The position numbers were made by a program, and so were the translations under genes. Shown here piece by piece: positions 25,869 through 32,628 of a stretch of 32,628 nucleotides of DNA (within the stretch, counting starts at the first letter, position 1; every line of letters starts with the position of its first letter). Origin of the DNA: Deltaproteobacteria bacterium. Its GTDB lineage: Bacteria > Myxococcota > SpSt-1050. The notes below the pieces were generated by a model. The model was not told the origin of the DNA and did no database searches. It saw only the letters and a list, made by a program, of their open reading frames with translations. The stretch lies in assembly GCA_026416535.1 (NCBI GenBank), contig JAOAFA010000083.1, positions 1 through 32,628 on the forward strand, written 5' to 3'.

Positions 25869-28800
25869 ATGAAAAGATCTATAATTTTCAGTCTCATTTT
25901 GATGTCTATCGTAATTGTTGGTTGTAATTGCGATGATACTGGGTTAACAGCTTTATATCCGAAGAGTGAGATAAGAGACCCAAGTGGAAATATGAAAAAG
26001 ACTGGAGAAACCTATGAACTTGACTTTGGAAATGTGGTGGTTGGATCTCTTAAGATGATAGAGTTGGAGGTTCACAACATAGGTGAAAGTGAACTGATTA
26101 TTGAAAATCCAACAATTACTGGTTCTACGGAGTTTACATACAAACTTCTGCTAACAAAGATTAATCCCAGTGCAAAGACCTATCTTCAGATTACTTATTC
26201 CCCTGTAAATAGGGGTTTAGATATTGCTAAACTGACCATAAATTCAAACGACAAAGATAATAAAACCATAACAATCAACCTCAAAGGCAAAGGAGTAATA
26301 GCCGATATTGAGGTCTGCCTAATAGATGAAAATAAGTGCAATGAAGATAAGACAGATGTCCTTTATATAGACTTTGGAAGTGTCTCATTTGGTCAAGAGA
26401 GCAAAAAGTATGGAATCTCAATTGGAAATACTGGCGATTACAACTTAAATGTGGTGAGCTACAGAATAATTCAGTGTCCATTTAACAATGAGAATTGCGA
26501 CATAAAGGATATGGAGACACCAACTTTCCCAGAATTTGTAATCGAACCACCTGAAATAACGGGTGAGTATTTGGGTGGCAGTGTCAAAAACTTCCAGATC
26601 TCATACAAACCTGTAAATGGCGGTATAGACAAAGGTGCACTCGAGATTGTAAGCGATGACCCTGATGAACTTAAAGTCTATATAATCCTTAAAGGTAGGT
26701 GTATCGCCCCAAGGGTTTGTCCACAACCACCTTATTACATTGACTTTGGCTCAGTTGTAATAGGTCAGACCAAAGAAATGACATTCGAGCTTACTTCCTG
26801 TGGAACAGAGAAGCTCATAATCTCCAAAATGGAGTATTCAAGCACTACATCAAATGAATTTGGCTGGGTAGAGACCCCGAATATTCCTATGGAATTAAAT
26901 CCTCCGGATAAATATGTGCTAAAGGTGAAATACACTCCGAAAGATGTCGGTGAGGATAATGGTAGGATTGAGATCAACACGAATGATCCACAATCACCTA
27001 ATGGTTATGTAACTGTCAAAGGGGAAGGGAAAGAGGGACCAAGTTGTTCGCTCGTAGTTGATCCAGTAGAATTAGATATGGGATCAGTTATGGAGGGTAA
27101 GACGAGTTCAGAAAAAGCAGTAATGCTCACAAACAAAGGTGAGATCGACTGCAACATTACATCATTTGTCAAGATTCAGGGTCCTGACTCATTCAAAATG
27201 ACGAGACCGGATTTTTCCAATGGAGCAACAATCAAACCAGGTCAATCCCTAAATGTATATTTTACATATACACCATCAATAATTGGTGTTGAACAATCCA
27301 GGTGGAGACTGACAAGCAATGATAAGGTTAGACCTAATCAAGATGTGGTTCTCAAAGGAGAAGGAACAAAGACCTTACCCTGTTCAATTGAGGCTACCCC
27401 AAACCCAATTCAATTTGGACTTGTGCAGCTTGGTACCTCTAAAGTAGTTAGTGTAACTATTAAGAATGTTGGAAATCAAAACTGTTTAATTACGGGATTG
27501 AAATTAGACCCTAACTCAAGTCCTACGTTTACAATTGGTAACTTTCCTATACCGAAGACACTTATACCAAATGCAACTGCGAAGTTTGATGTAACTTTTA
27601 AGCCAAGAGACATTAAAACAGAGACAGGAAAGGTTCTGGTGGAAATCCTTTCAGGATTTTTACCGAAGAATGCCGCAACAATTCCAGTATCTGGTGGTGG
27701 AACCGGACCGAAGATATGTGTTAATCCCAAAAAAGTTGAATTTGGTATCGTTAATATCGGGACACACTTAGATAAGATTGTGGAGATTATCAACTGTGGA
27801 ACTGCAGAACTAAATGTTACATCTATAAAACTCTCATCGCAAAGTTCCCCGGATTTCTCTATTCAAGGAGCCGTGCCAACAGGCAAATACGCTGCTGGTG
27901 AGAAGAAGACAGTAACGGTTAGGTATAAACCGATGGAAGAAGGAGAAGATAAAGGCAAACTTGACATTGCCAGCACAGATGCAATTGACCCAGTCTATTC
28001 AGTAGTTCTCAATGGCTATGGAGCTGATCCTAATACTCAGTGCGGTAACGTCACAGGTAGAGTATGCTCACCCGGGCAAGAGATTTGGATTGGTGGAGCT
28101 AAGGTCTGTGTGGGTACAAAGTGCACCATTTCTGATCCGGATGGTTATTTTACATTGTCCTGTGTTCCTGTAGGGAATCAAGTAGTGCATATCGAGGCTG
28201 GTTCATTCACCACTGATGTTCCTGTTGTGGTTAAAAATAGAGAGACTACGGATATCGGTGCTCAGTGTGTAAAATCCAATGCAAAAATTGCCGTTATGCA
28301 AGGGCAGTGGGATCAAATGGAACATATACTTGATGATCTAAAATTGCCGTACACACTTTATCCGCAGGATGATGATAGGGTAATAACCAACATAAATGAA
28401 TTGAACAAGTATGATATCTTAATAATAAATTGTGGTGCCATAGAAAACTTTGACCCAGGTGTTGTTTCAAATTTAAGAAATTGGGTTGCAGCAGGTAATT
28501 CATTTATGACTTCTGACTATTCTTATGATTACTTTGAAAAGGTGTTCCCCAACGCAGTCGATTTTTATGGGGACGATAATTCCAGCGATGCTGCTCAAAC
28601 AGGTGGTTCGGCAAGGGGAATGAGAGGATGCACGGCTCCATTACCTTGCAATATAGTCGACCAAAATATGGTTGCATTACTCGGTGTAAATCAGGTAGGA
28701 ATTGCTTCTATATGTTGGACGACGATGGACTCTGCTGCCCAAAATACCGTGATTCACATAGAAGGTGATGTATATAACGATAAGAGTATGAGACCTGTTA

Positions 28801-28919
28801 TAGTTAGCTATAAAGACTCCCCGAATTCTGGTAAGGCAGTTTACGCCTCATTCCACCTAAAAGATCAAAATGCCCAGTATATGGAAAAGATATTCTTTTA
28901 TTTAATCTTCCAAATGTAA
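25869..28919 (+). CDS. Large lipoprotein: six ASH/hydin-like repeats, carboxypeptidase-regulatory-like domain, glutamine-amidotransferase-like C-terminus
   Basis: A 1016-residue exported lipoprotein with type II signal MKRSIIFSLILMSIVIVGC (Cys19). Six immunoglobulin-like ASH/hydin ('choice-of-anchor D') repeats lie at about 49-141, 165-280, 288-387, 398-499, 510-612 and 620-718. Each opens with a 'DFGSVxxGx...V.N.G' strand pair and closes with 'Y.P...G...G.L.I.S.D...V.L.G.G'. Residues 723-800 form a carboxypeptidase-regulatory-like fold (GNVTGRVCS...DPDGYFTLSCVPVG). Residues 803-1016 resemble a class-I glutamine-amidotransferase/ThuA-like flavodoxin fold (AKIAVMQGQWD, YDILIINCGA, LRNWVAAGNSFMTSDY), but I see no catalytic Cys-His-Glu set, so it is probably a binding domain. 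It has a strong AGGAGG and follows the small membrane protein. The fusion is typical of Myxococcota-like genomes, and the function is unknown. Confidence 0.85.
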   Translation: MKRSIIFSLILMSIVIVGCNCDDTGLTALYPKSEIRDPSGNMKKTGETYELDFGNVVVGSLKMIELEVHNIGESELIIENPTITGSTEFTYKLLLTKINPSAKTYLQITYSPVNRGLDIAKLTINSNDKDNKTITINLKGKGVIADIEVCLIDENKCNEDKTDVLYIDFGSVSFGQESKKYGISIGNTGDYNLNVVSYRIIQCPFNNENCDIKDMETPTFPEFVIEPPEITGEYLGGSVKNFQISYKPVNGGIDKGALEIVSDDPDELKVYIILKGRCIAPRVCPQPPYYIDFGSVVIGQTKEMTFELTSCGTEKLIISKMEYSSTTSNEFGWVETPNIPMELNPPDKYVLKVKYTPKDVGEDNGRIEINTNDPQSPNGYVTVKGEGKEGPSCSLVVDPVELDMGSVMEGKTSSEKAVMLTNKGEIDCNITSFVKIQGPDSFKMTRPDFSNGATIKPGQSLNVYFTYTPSIIGVEQSRWRLTSNDKVRPNQDVVLKGEGTKTLPCSIEATPNPIQFGLVQLGTSKVVSVTIKNVGNQNCLITGLKLDPNSSPTFTIGNFPIPKTLIPNATAKFDVTFKPRDIKTETGKVLVEILSGFLPKNAATIPVSGGGTGPKICVNPKKVEFGIVNIGTHLDKIVEIINCGTAELNVTSIKLSSQSSPDFSIQGAVPTGKYAAGEKKTVTVRYKPMEEGEDKGKLDIASTDAIDPVYSVVLNGYGADPNTQCGNVTGRVCSPGQEIWIGGAKVCVGTKCTISDPDGYFTLSCVPVGNQVVHIEAGSFTTDVPVVVKNRETTDIGAQCVKSNAKIAVMQGQWDQMEHILDDLKLPYTLYPQDDDRVITNINELNKYDILIINCGAIENFDPGVVSNLRNWVAAGNSFMTSDYSYDYFEKVFPNAVDFYGDDNSSDAAQTGGSARGMRGCTAPLPCNIVDQNMVALLGVNQVGIASICWTTMDSAAQNTVIHIEGDVYNDKSMRPVIVSYKDSPNSGKAVYASFHLKDQNAQYMEKIFFYLIFQM

Positions 28920-28966
28920 TTAAGAAAAGGACATTAACAGGTATATGGATATAGAGGAGTGATTTT

Positions 28967-29812
28967 TTGAGGTTAAAATTTTGGGGAACTCGGGGATCTA
29001 TACCATCTCCAGGGTGTGGAAGAGAATATTATGGTGGGAATACACCATGTCTTGAACTAATTACGAGTTCTGGTCTGCAGATAATTGTGGACGCAGGTAC
29101 CGGAGTTAGAGAGTTAGGTAATTATATGGTTGCAAATAACATAGTTGCAAAAAATTCATATCTTTTTCTTACGCACTTTCACTGGGATCACATTCAAGGA
29201 CTACCGTTTTTCGTACCCGCCTATACTTTAGGAAATGAATTTTTTGTTGTTGGGGTTGAAGAGGACAAGGAAACTCTGAGGCAGATAGTCTCAAGTCAAA
29301 TGAAGCCGCCATACTTTCCAGTTGGTTTTGAAGCTATAGAAAATCAGTTAAATTTTTTGAATCTATTTCCTAATGGCTCTGAGATCGAGGGTATAAAAGT
29401 TTATTTTACACACACGAACCATCCTCAAAAGACACTTGCATTTAGATTTGAAGAGGGGAGAAAGACTGTCACTTTTATGACAGATTGCGAACTATCCTCT
29501 CATGCGAAGGATGCAAGGCCGATTGAATTTTTTGCCGAATTTTGCAAAGACTCAGATTATCTTATTGTAGACGCACAATTTACCGAACAAGAGCTTTGTA
29601 ATAGATCTGGGTGGGGACATTCATCAAATATGGACGCCTTAAAACTTGCATCTTTATCTCGCTCAAAGACTCTAATACTCTTTCACCATGATCCGAATCA
29701 CGACGACGAGCTCATAGATAGAATGGTTAAAGATGTCATCTCAAGTGCCAATGAGAAAAAAATAGATATAGCTTGTTTCGCTGCCAGAGATTATGATAGT
29801 TTTGATATCTAA
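28967..29812 (+). CDS. Metallo-beta-lactamase-fold hydrolase
   Basis: A 281-residue MBL-fold protein of the stand-alone hydrolase type whose members begin 'RFWGTRGSIPSPG'; this one reads RLKFWGTRGSIPSPG and then GGNTPCLE. Metal ligands are visible as THFHWDH (69-75), a later His in THTNHP, Asp in FMTDCEL, and a final His in LFHHDPNHDD. This subfamily includes phosphodiesterase-like enzymes and is linked in some bacteria to cyclic-nucleotide or tRNA-type substrates; the substrate here is unknown. The start is TTG behind GAGGAGTGA and no in-frame ATG fits. Its stop lies 2 nt from the convergent lipoprotein's stop. Confidence 0.87.
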   Translation: MRLKFWGTRGSIPSPGCGREYYGGNTPCLELITSSGLQIIVDAGTGVRELGNYMVANNIVAKNSYLFLTHFHWDHIQGLPFFVPAYTLGNEFFVVGVEEDKETLRQIVSSQMKPPYFPVGFEAIENQLNFLNLFPNGSEIEGIKVYFTHTNHPQKTLAFRFEEGRKTVTFMTDCELSSHAKDARPIEFFAEFCKDSDYLIVDAQFTEQELCNRSGWGHSSNMDALKLASLSRSKTLILFHHDPNHDDELIDRMVKDVISSANEKKIDIACFAARDYDSFDI

Positions 29813-29814
29813 TC

Positions 29815-31068
29815 TCATCTCCAACTAAGATTATCTATATACTCGAGGTCAATTATCATCAATTCAAAAAGTACTATGCCATTGAGGTCTAAGATATTGA
29901 TACCCTTACCTTGTTTTGTTACTATTGCGATGGCATTTGCGTTTGGTGAAAACGCTATACCATCAATGCCGTTGTGTGTCTCCTCAGAGATTCTTTTACG
30001 CGTAGAAATACCGTCAACCAAGTAGTATCCTGACTCTGGAAAGAGCACATGCAAATAAGCATATCTACTTGATATGGGCGACCACTCAGCCGATCTATTT
30101 GCCACTTTTGCTTGTATCTTTCTTGCCTCATTCGTTATGTTAACTAAAAAACCCGTTTCAAGATCGTAAATGAATAAATCACTTGAATACACGTCATATG
30201 AACCTGTTGGGTTGAGTATAGAAAAAAGGATCTTCTTTGAATCTGGCGAGAACGAAGGTGAGGATGGGCGATTATTCATTTCGCCGTCCATGAAGGTAGT
30301 TATTTGAGAGTACTTTTTGGTTTCAAGATTATACAAGAAGAGCTCATAGTCGTATTCGCCTATATCATTAACTTTTACGTATTTGCTTAACACTATTAAT
30401 TTTTCATCGTTGGATACAGCAAAATCTGTGCCAGAGCAAACCTCTATTGGTTCAAATTTGCCGAATACGGTCTTAAATATCTTGCCAGAAGATTCAAAAT
30501 AAAATGAATTACCATCAGGTGCCCAAAATGGCCTTTTAAATTCGTCGGGGAGGTCTGGAGAAATTTTTTTGGGATAACCACCTTGAGGATCTACATAAAA
30601 TATCGAGAACTTATTATTAAATTTTTCGCGAGCTGAAAACAGTATTCCTCTTTTTGTGCCAAAATCTACGAATCCTGTATCAGATACTATAGCATCTGTG
30701 TAATCTAGATCAACTAAACCTGAGTAAATGTCTTCTATCTCGCTATAACTATCATCAAACCCAAAATCTGCTTTATCATAATCTATTCCATCAATTAGGA
30801 TCTCTTCTCCAATATCTAATTTGTTACTAAACTCAGTATCAGCTAAGATGTCCATACCTGCTTTTTCATCAGTATAAATTATATCTTCTGCATCCTCGTA
30901 TAAAATTACTTCGTCAAAGACGTCATTATTGTGGATATCGGAGTAATATATATCCCAAATGCCTAATGTGTCGTTAGAGCGCGAAGTGTCAATATTACTC
31001 TGATTTGAAGAATCAGAACAATAATAAAAAAGAAGTGATGCCAATAAAGATAATAACATCTTTTTCAT
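29815..31068 (-). CDS. TolB-like beta-propeller lipoprotein
   Basis: A 417-residue exported protein. MKKMLLSLLASLLFYYCSD is a type II signal with Cys17. Residues 20-130 are very rich in Asp, Glu and Ile/Leu and form an acidic linker. From about 150 onward there are WD40-like PD40 repeats, as in TolB: 'RPFWAPDGNSFYF', 'SPSFSPDSKKILFSI', 'AEWSPISSRYAYL', 'GIAFSPNANAIAIV'. A propeller of about five blades is likely, anchored in the envelope. It starts with a good AAGGAGC site, 11 nt after the AgmX-like gene, and the two are probably co-transcribed. It has neither the TolB N-terminal domain nor tol neighbours, so it is not called tolB. Confidence 0.8.
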   Translation of the reverse strand: MKKMLLSLLASLLFYYCSDSSNQSNIDTSRSNDTLGIWDIYYSDIHNNDVFDEVILYEDAEDIIYTDEKAGMDILADTEFSNKLDIGEEILIDGIDYDKADFGFDDSYSEIEDIYSGLVDLDYTDAIVSDTGFVDFGTKRGILFSAREKFNNKFSIFYVDPQGGYPKKISPDLPDEFKRPFWAPDGNSFYFESSGKIFKTVFGKFEPIEVCSGTDFAVSNDEKLIVLSKYVKVNDIGEYDYELFLYNLETKKYSQITTFMDGEMNNRPSSPSFSPDSKKILFSILNPTGSYDVYSSDLFIYDLETGFLVNITNEARKIQAKVANRSAEWSPISSRYAYLHVLFPESGYYLVDGISTRKRISEETHNGIDGIAFSPNANAIAIVTKQGKGINILDLNGIVLFELMIIDLEYIDNLSWR

Positions 31069-31079
31069 TCAAGGGCTCC

Positions 31080-31580
31080 TTAGTCAATCTTTGTTTTTAT
31101 CCTCAACTTGAGTTCGGCGTTCAAATTATAACCTGTCTCAAACTCTTTTAAAGATGAAATACATTCATGCATAAAGGGACTCTTTGTTTTGCTTTTTAAA
31201 ACCTTTATCTCTTCAAATGTTCCATGTGTCATCTTTATTTTAACAATCCAATCTGAGTTAAATAATTTTTTATCCCTCCTTTGATACTCTTCTCTCTCGA
31301 TCAAAATCTTTGAAACACAATCCTTAACACTCCCCTCGACCTTTTTTGCCAGATCATCCTTTTGATCCCTTGTCAACTTTCTCCCTTTCACCTCAACATC
31401 TAAACGCAAAAGTTTGTTGATAATCTCAAACACAGAAATCTTCTTGTTCTTTCTTTTGTCTTTTTTACTCTCGATGCCTTTCTCATCCAGTCTAACTTCT
31501 TCTTTGATTCCCTCCTCTTGAGCACCTAAATAACCTCCTAGAAAGAAAAGAAAAACGAACAAGAAGATATATGATCTCAT
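31080..31580 (-). CDS. Secreted AgmX/TonB-C-like protein
   Basis: A 166-residue exported protein. Residues 1-20 are a signal peptide (probable cleavage after GAQ or YLGA). A lysine-rich stretch (30-48) follows. The last 60 residues (DWIVKIKMTHGTFEEIKVLKS, CISSLKEFE, LKLRIKTKID) resemble the C-terminal domain shared by AgmX/PglI and TonB-like proteins, in which 'G.V..v.v..S...'-type strands and a Cys form the core. The domain assignment is tentative. It has a strong AGGAGG ribosome binding site and leads an operon with the propeller lipoprotein. Together they look like an envelope complex of unknown function. Confidence 0.72.
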   Translation of the reverse strand: MRSYIFLFVFLFFLGGYLGAQEEGIKEEVRLDEKGIESKKDKRKNKKISVFEIINKLLRLDVEVKGRKLTRDQKDDLAKKVEGSVKDCVSKILIEREEYQRRDKKLFNSDWIVKIKMTHGTFEEIKVLKSKTKSPFMHECISSLKEFETGYNLNAELKLRIKTKID

Positions 31581-32398
31581 TAAAAACCTCCTATTATAGA
31601 TAGTAGAGGAAAAACTAATAAATGATTGCTCAAGATTTGTAAAGAGCTTTTGTTCGATTTCAGAAAATACCTGTTATTGCAAAGTAGAGTACTTTTTCAA
31701 TGAGAGGTTAACATTTTACAGGTATAGGATTGTAGTAAATCTTTATGATTGGGAGAGGGAATGTTATATTGGTCCATTAAAAAGATGCGTCTCCACCTGC
31801 TCCTGGGGAATCATCTATAACTTCTATATTTCATCTCACTCCATCAAAATACGTCCTATATAACTTATCTCCCCCATGTACTTGGATAAGTGTTATTCCT
31901 AAAGTTAATTTTACTTTTAAAATATCACATTACTTAATACTCTTCTCCATGGGTGATTCAACGGTGGTATGTATTCCCCTTTCTCCCTTTTTTCTCTCCA
32001 ACTTCATCAATCCTAAATACTAAAAATTCTTCTCATCTCTCTGTTTCTGCCTCAAATTATTCTTTGCCTCTATCTTCTAAGTATGATAACTCTTTACCTT
32101 CTCATAAAATCCCTATTCTCCCATCCAGAAGTTCGCATATCTCTACCCACCTCCCGCAGAAACAACTTATCCCGTTAAATGGAAGGATTTGGTAAATATC
32201 CCCAAAGAATCAAACAGTATTCTACTTATTCACCTTTCTTGCATGTTTTATTGAAAAGATAAAGTCAAGGTCTTTTATAAATTATGAGTATGTCTTACTT
32301 TTCTTATATCCCGTGATATTTTAATGTAGTAACCACATCCAACAGATTTCTCTTGCCTTTCGAAATCAGTTTGGTTATACTTCTTTTTATATAATATA
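31581..32398. other. Long gene-poor, pyrimidine-skewed region with possible decayed coding sequence
   Basis: About 800 bp without an intact gene. ATACCTGT (31667-31674) and ACAGGTAT (31718-31725) form an 8-bp inverted pair. Between about 31780 and 32200 the plus strand is markedly C/T-rich, whereas sense strands of genes in this window are purine-rich, which suggests the remains of a minus-strand gene. The plus-strand open frame 31953-32195 has no ribosome binding site or motif and is rejected. Confidence 0.4.
31790..31990 (-). pseudogene. Possible decayed minus-strand gene fragment
   Basis: Read on the minus strand, YIPPLNHPWRRVLSNVIF appears around 31919-31975, ended by a stop. In a second frame TLIQVHGGDKLYRTYFDGVR and, after one in-frame stop, NIEVIDDSPGAGGDASF follow at about 31780-31915. 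The peptides look protein-like and the strand is purine-rich, but the frame is broken. The HPWRR phrase recalls tails of some DDE transposases, which is only a weak resemblance. I do not name a family. Confidence 0.25.
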
Positions 32399-32628
32399 AA
32401 CCTCAGCAACGGGGTTTGAGTTGCCTGAGGTTATAAAATTTAGTTCTCACACCTATCTATCTATCGTGTAGTTTATTCAGAAAAAAATATAGATTCAATT
32501 GCAGGAGGTAGTGCAACACTCTTTACAGGGGATAAGTTTGATGGTAATATGAGTCTGAAAATGGAAGGGAATACGTGGAAGACGCAGAATATTAATCAGA
32601 TAAGGCTCAACAGGGGGAGTGTATTGAG
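32399..32628 (+). CDS. Open frame running off the right end, possible partial gene
   Basis: From the in-frame TAA just before 32399 the plus strand is open to the end of the window (about 76 codons). The second half, DSIAGGSATLFTGDKFDGN then MSLKMEGNTWKTQNINQIRLNRGSVL, loosely recalls the start of FecR-type domains ('G.A.L..GD....IRL..GSVL'). No good start or signal peptide is visible upstream, so it could be a truncated real gene whose start has decayed, or chance. Treat it as unconfirmed. Confidence 0.3.
32401..32430. other. Strong hairpin (10-bp stem, one bulge)
   Basis: CCTCAGCAAC pairs with GTTG-c-CTGAGG across a 9-nt loop (GGGGTTTGA), leaving one bulged C. The flanks are AT-rich. Read on the minus strand it is followed by TTTATATTATATAAAAAG, a poor T-tract, so it could be a weak minus-strand terminator or a repeat-type hairpin. 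Confidence 0.5.

Noticed and set aside
29815-31068. Naming the propeller lipoprotein tolB
   Set aside because: It has a lipobox, an acidic linker instead of the TolB N-terminal domain, and no tol-pal neighbours.
31953-32195. Plus-strand 80-codon open frame
   Set aside because: It is Ser/Pro-rich from a pyrimidine-rich strand, has no ribosome binding site, and codes opposite the better protein-like minus-strand fragments.
32330-32460. tRNA-like or terminator structure around TTTCGAAATC and the hairpin
   Set aside because: No acceptor stem, D-arm or T-arm can be assembled, and the hairpin lacks a proper T-tract.
1-32628. CRISPR array, prophage or intact insertion sequence
   Set aside because: No regularly spaced identical repeats, no phage structural or integrase genes and no intact transposase were seen.

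Overview
The window is 32.6 kb of low-GC bacterial chromosome from an uncultured, Gram-negative lineage. Several features point to the former Deltaproteobacteria or Myxococcota: cysteine-rich lipoproteins, a lipoprotein built of ASH/hydin-like ('choice-of-anchor D') repeats, PEGA and CsgG/TolB-like envelope proteins, FHA proteins, and a small protein resembling sigma region 4. This placement is inferred from protein architecture only, because no rRNA or tRNA gene was seen. The first 17 bases match the Tn5/Nextera mosaic end. They are adapter, not genome, and the first gene is cut there.

Layout from left to right. (1) 18-2920, plus strand: the C-terminal part of a type-4 uracil-DNA glycosylase, then an nfeD serine protease and slipin pair, then a small cysteine-rich secreted protein. 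(2) 2975-5773, minus strand: an hsp20-lon proteostasis operon with its own promoter. (3) 5774-6386: a non-coding gap holding copy A of a diverged repeat with a palindromic hairpin. (4) 6387-11786, plus strand: housekeeping genes valS, nadC, a Cys-containing sigma-4-like regulator and purD. (5) 11847-18129, plus strand: a cysteine-rich lipoprotein, a large GT-C-like membrane protein, a CsgG/PEGA envelope protein, and an orphan NifH/BchL/BchX-like iron-sulfur ATPase. (6) 18146-22005, minus strand: an outer-membrane-type protein, a DUF1858 CxxC protein and recG in a tight operon from a consensus promoter. (7) 22227-23890, plus strand: a CsgG-like/DUF5683-like membrane protein and rlmE. (8) 23925-24656, minus strand: a two-FHA protein. 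(9) 24721-25617: a non-coding gap with copy B of the repeat, then a promoter with two 12-bp direct repeats 21 bp apart. (10) 25618-29812, plus strand: a tail-anchored small protein, a 1016-residue ASH-repeat lipoprotein and a metallo-beta-lactamase-fold hydrolase. (11) 29815-31580, minus strand: a TolB-like beta-propeller lipoprotein and an AgmX/TonB-C-like secreted protein. (12) 31581-32628: mostly non-coding sequence with traces of a decayed minus-strand gene, a strong hairpin and an open frame running off the right end.

Housekeeping genes alternate with lineage-specific envelope and secreted proteins. No CRISPR array, prophage or intact insertion sequence was found. The points most worth following up are the orphan nitrogenase-reductase-like protein without catalytic partners, the two-copy diverged repeat with a base-pair-compensating hairpin, the direct-repeat promoter, and the Cys-containing sigma-4-like protein next to purD.
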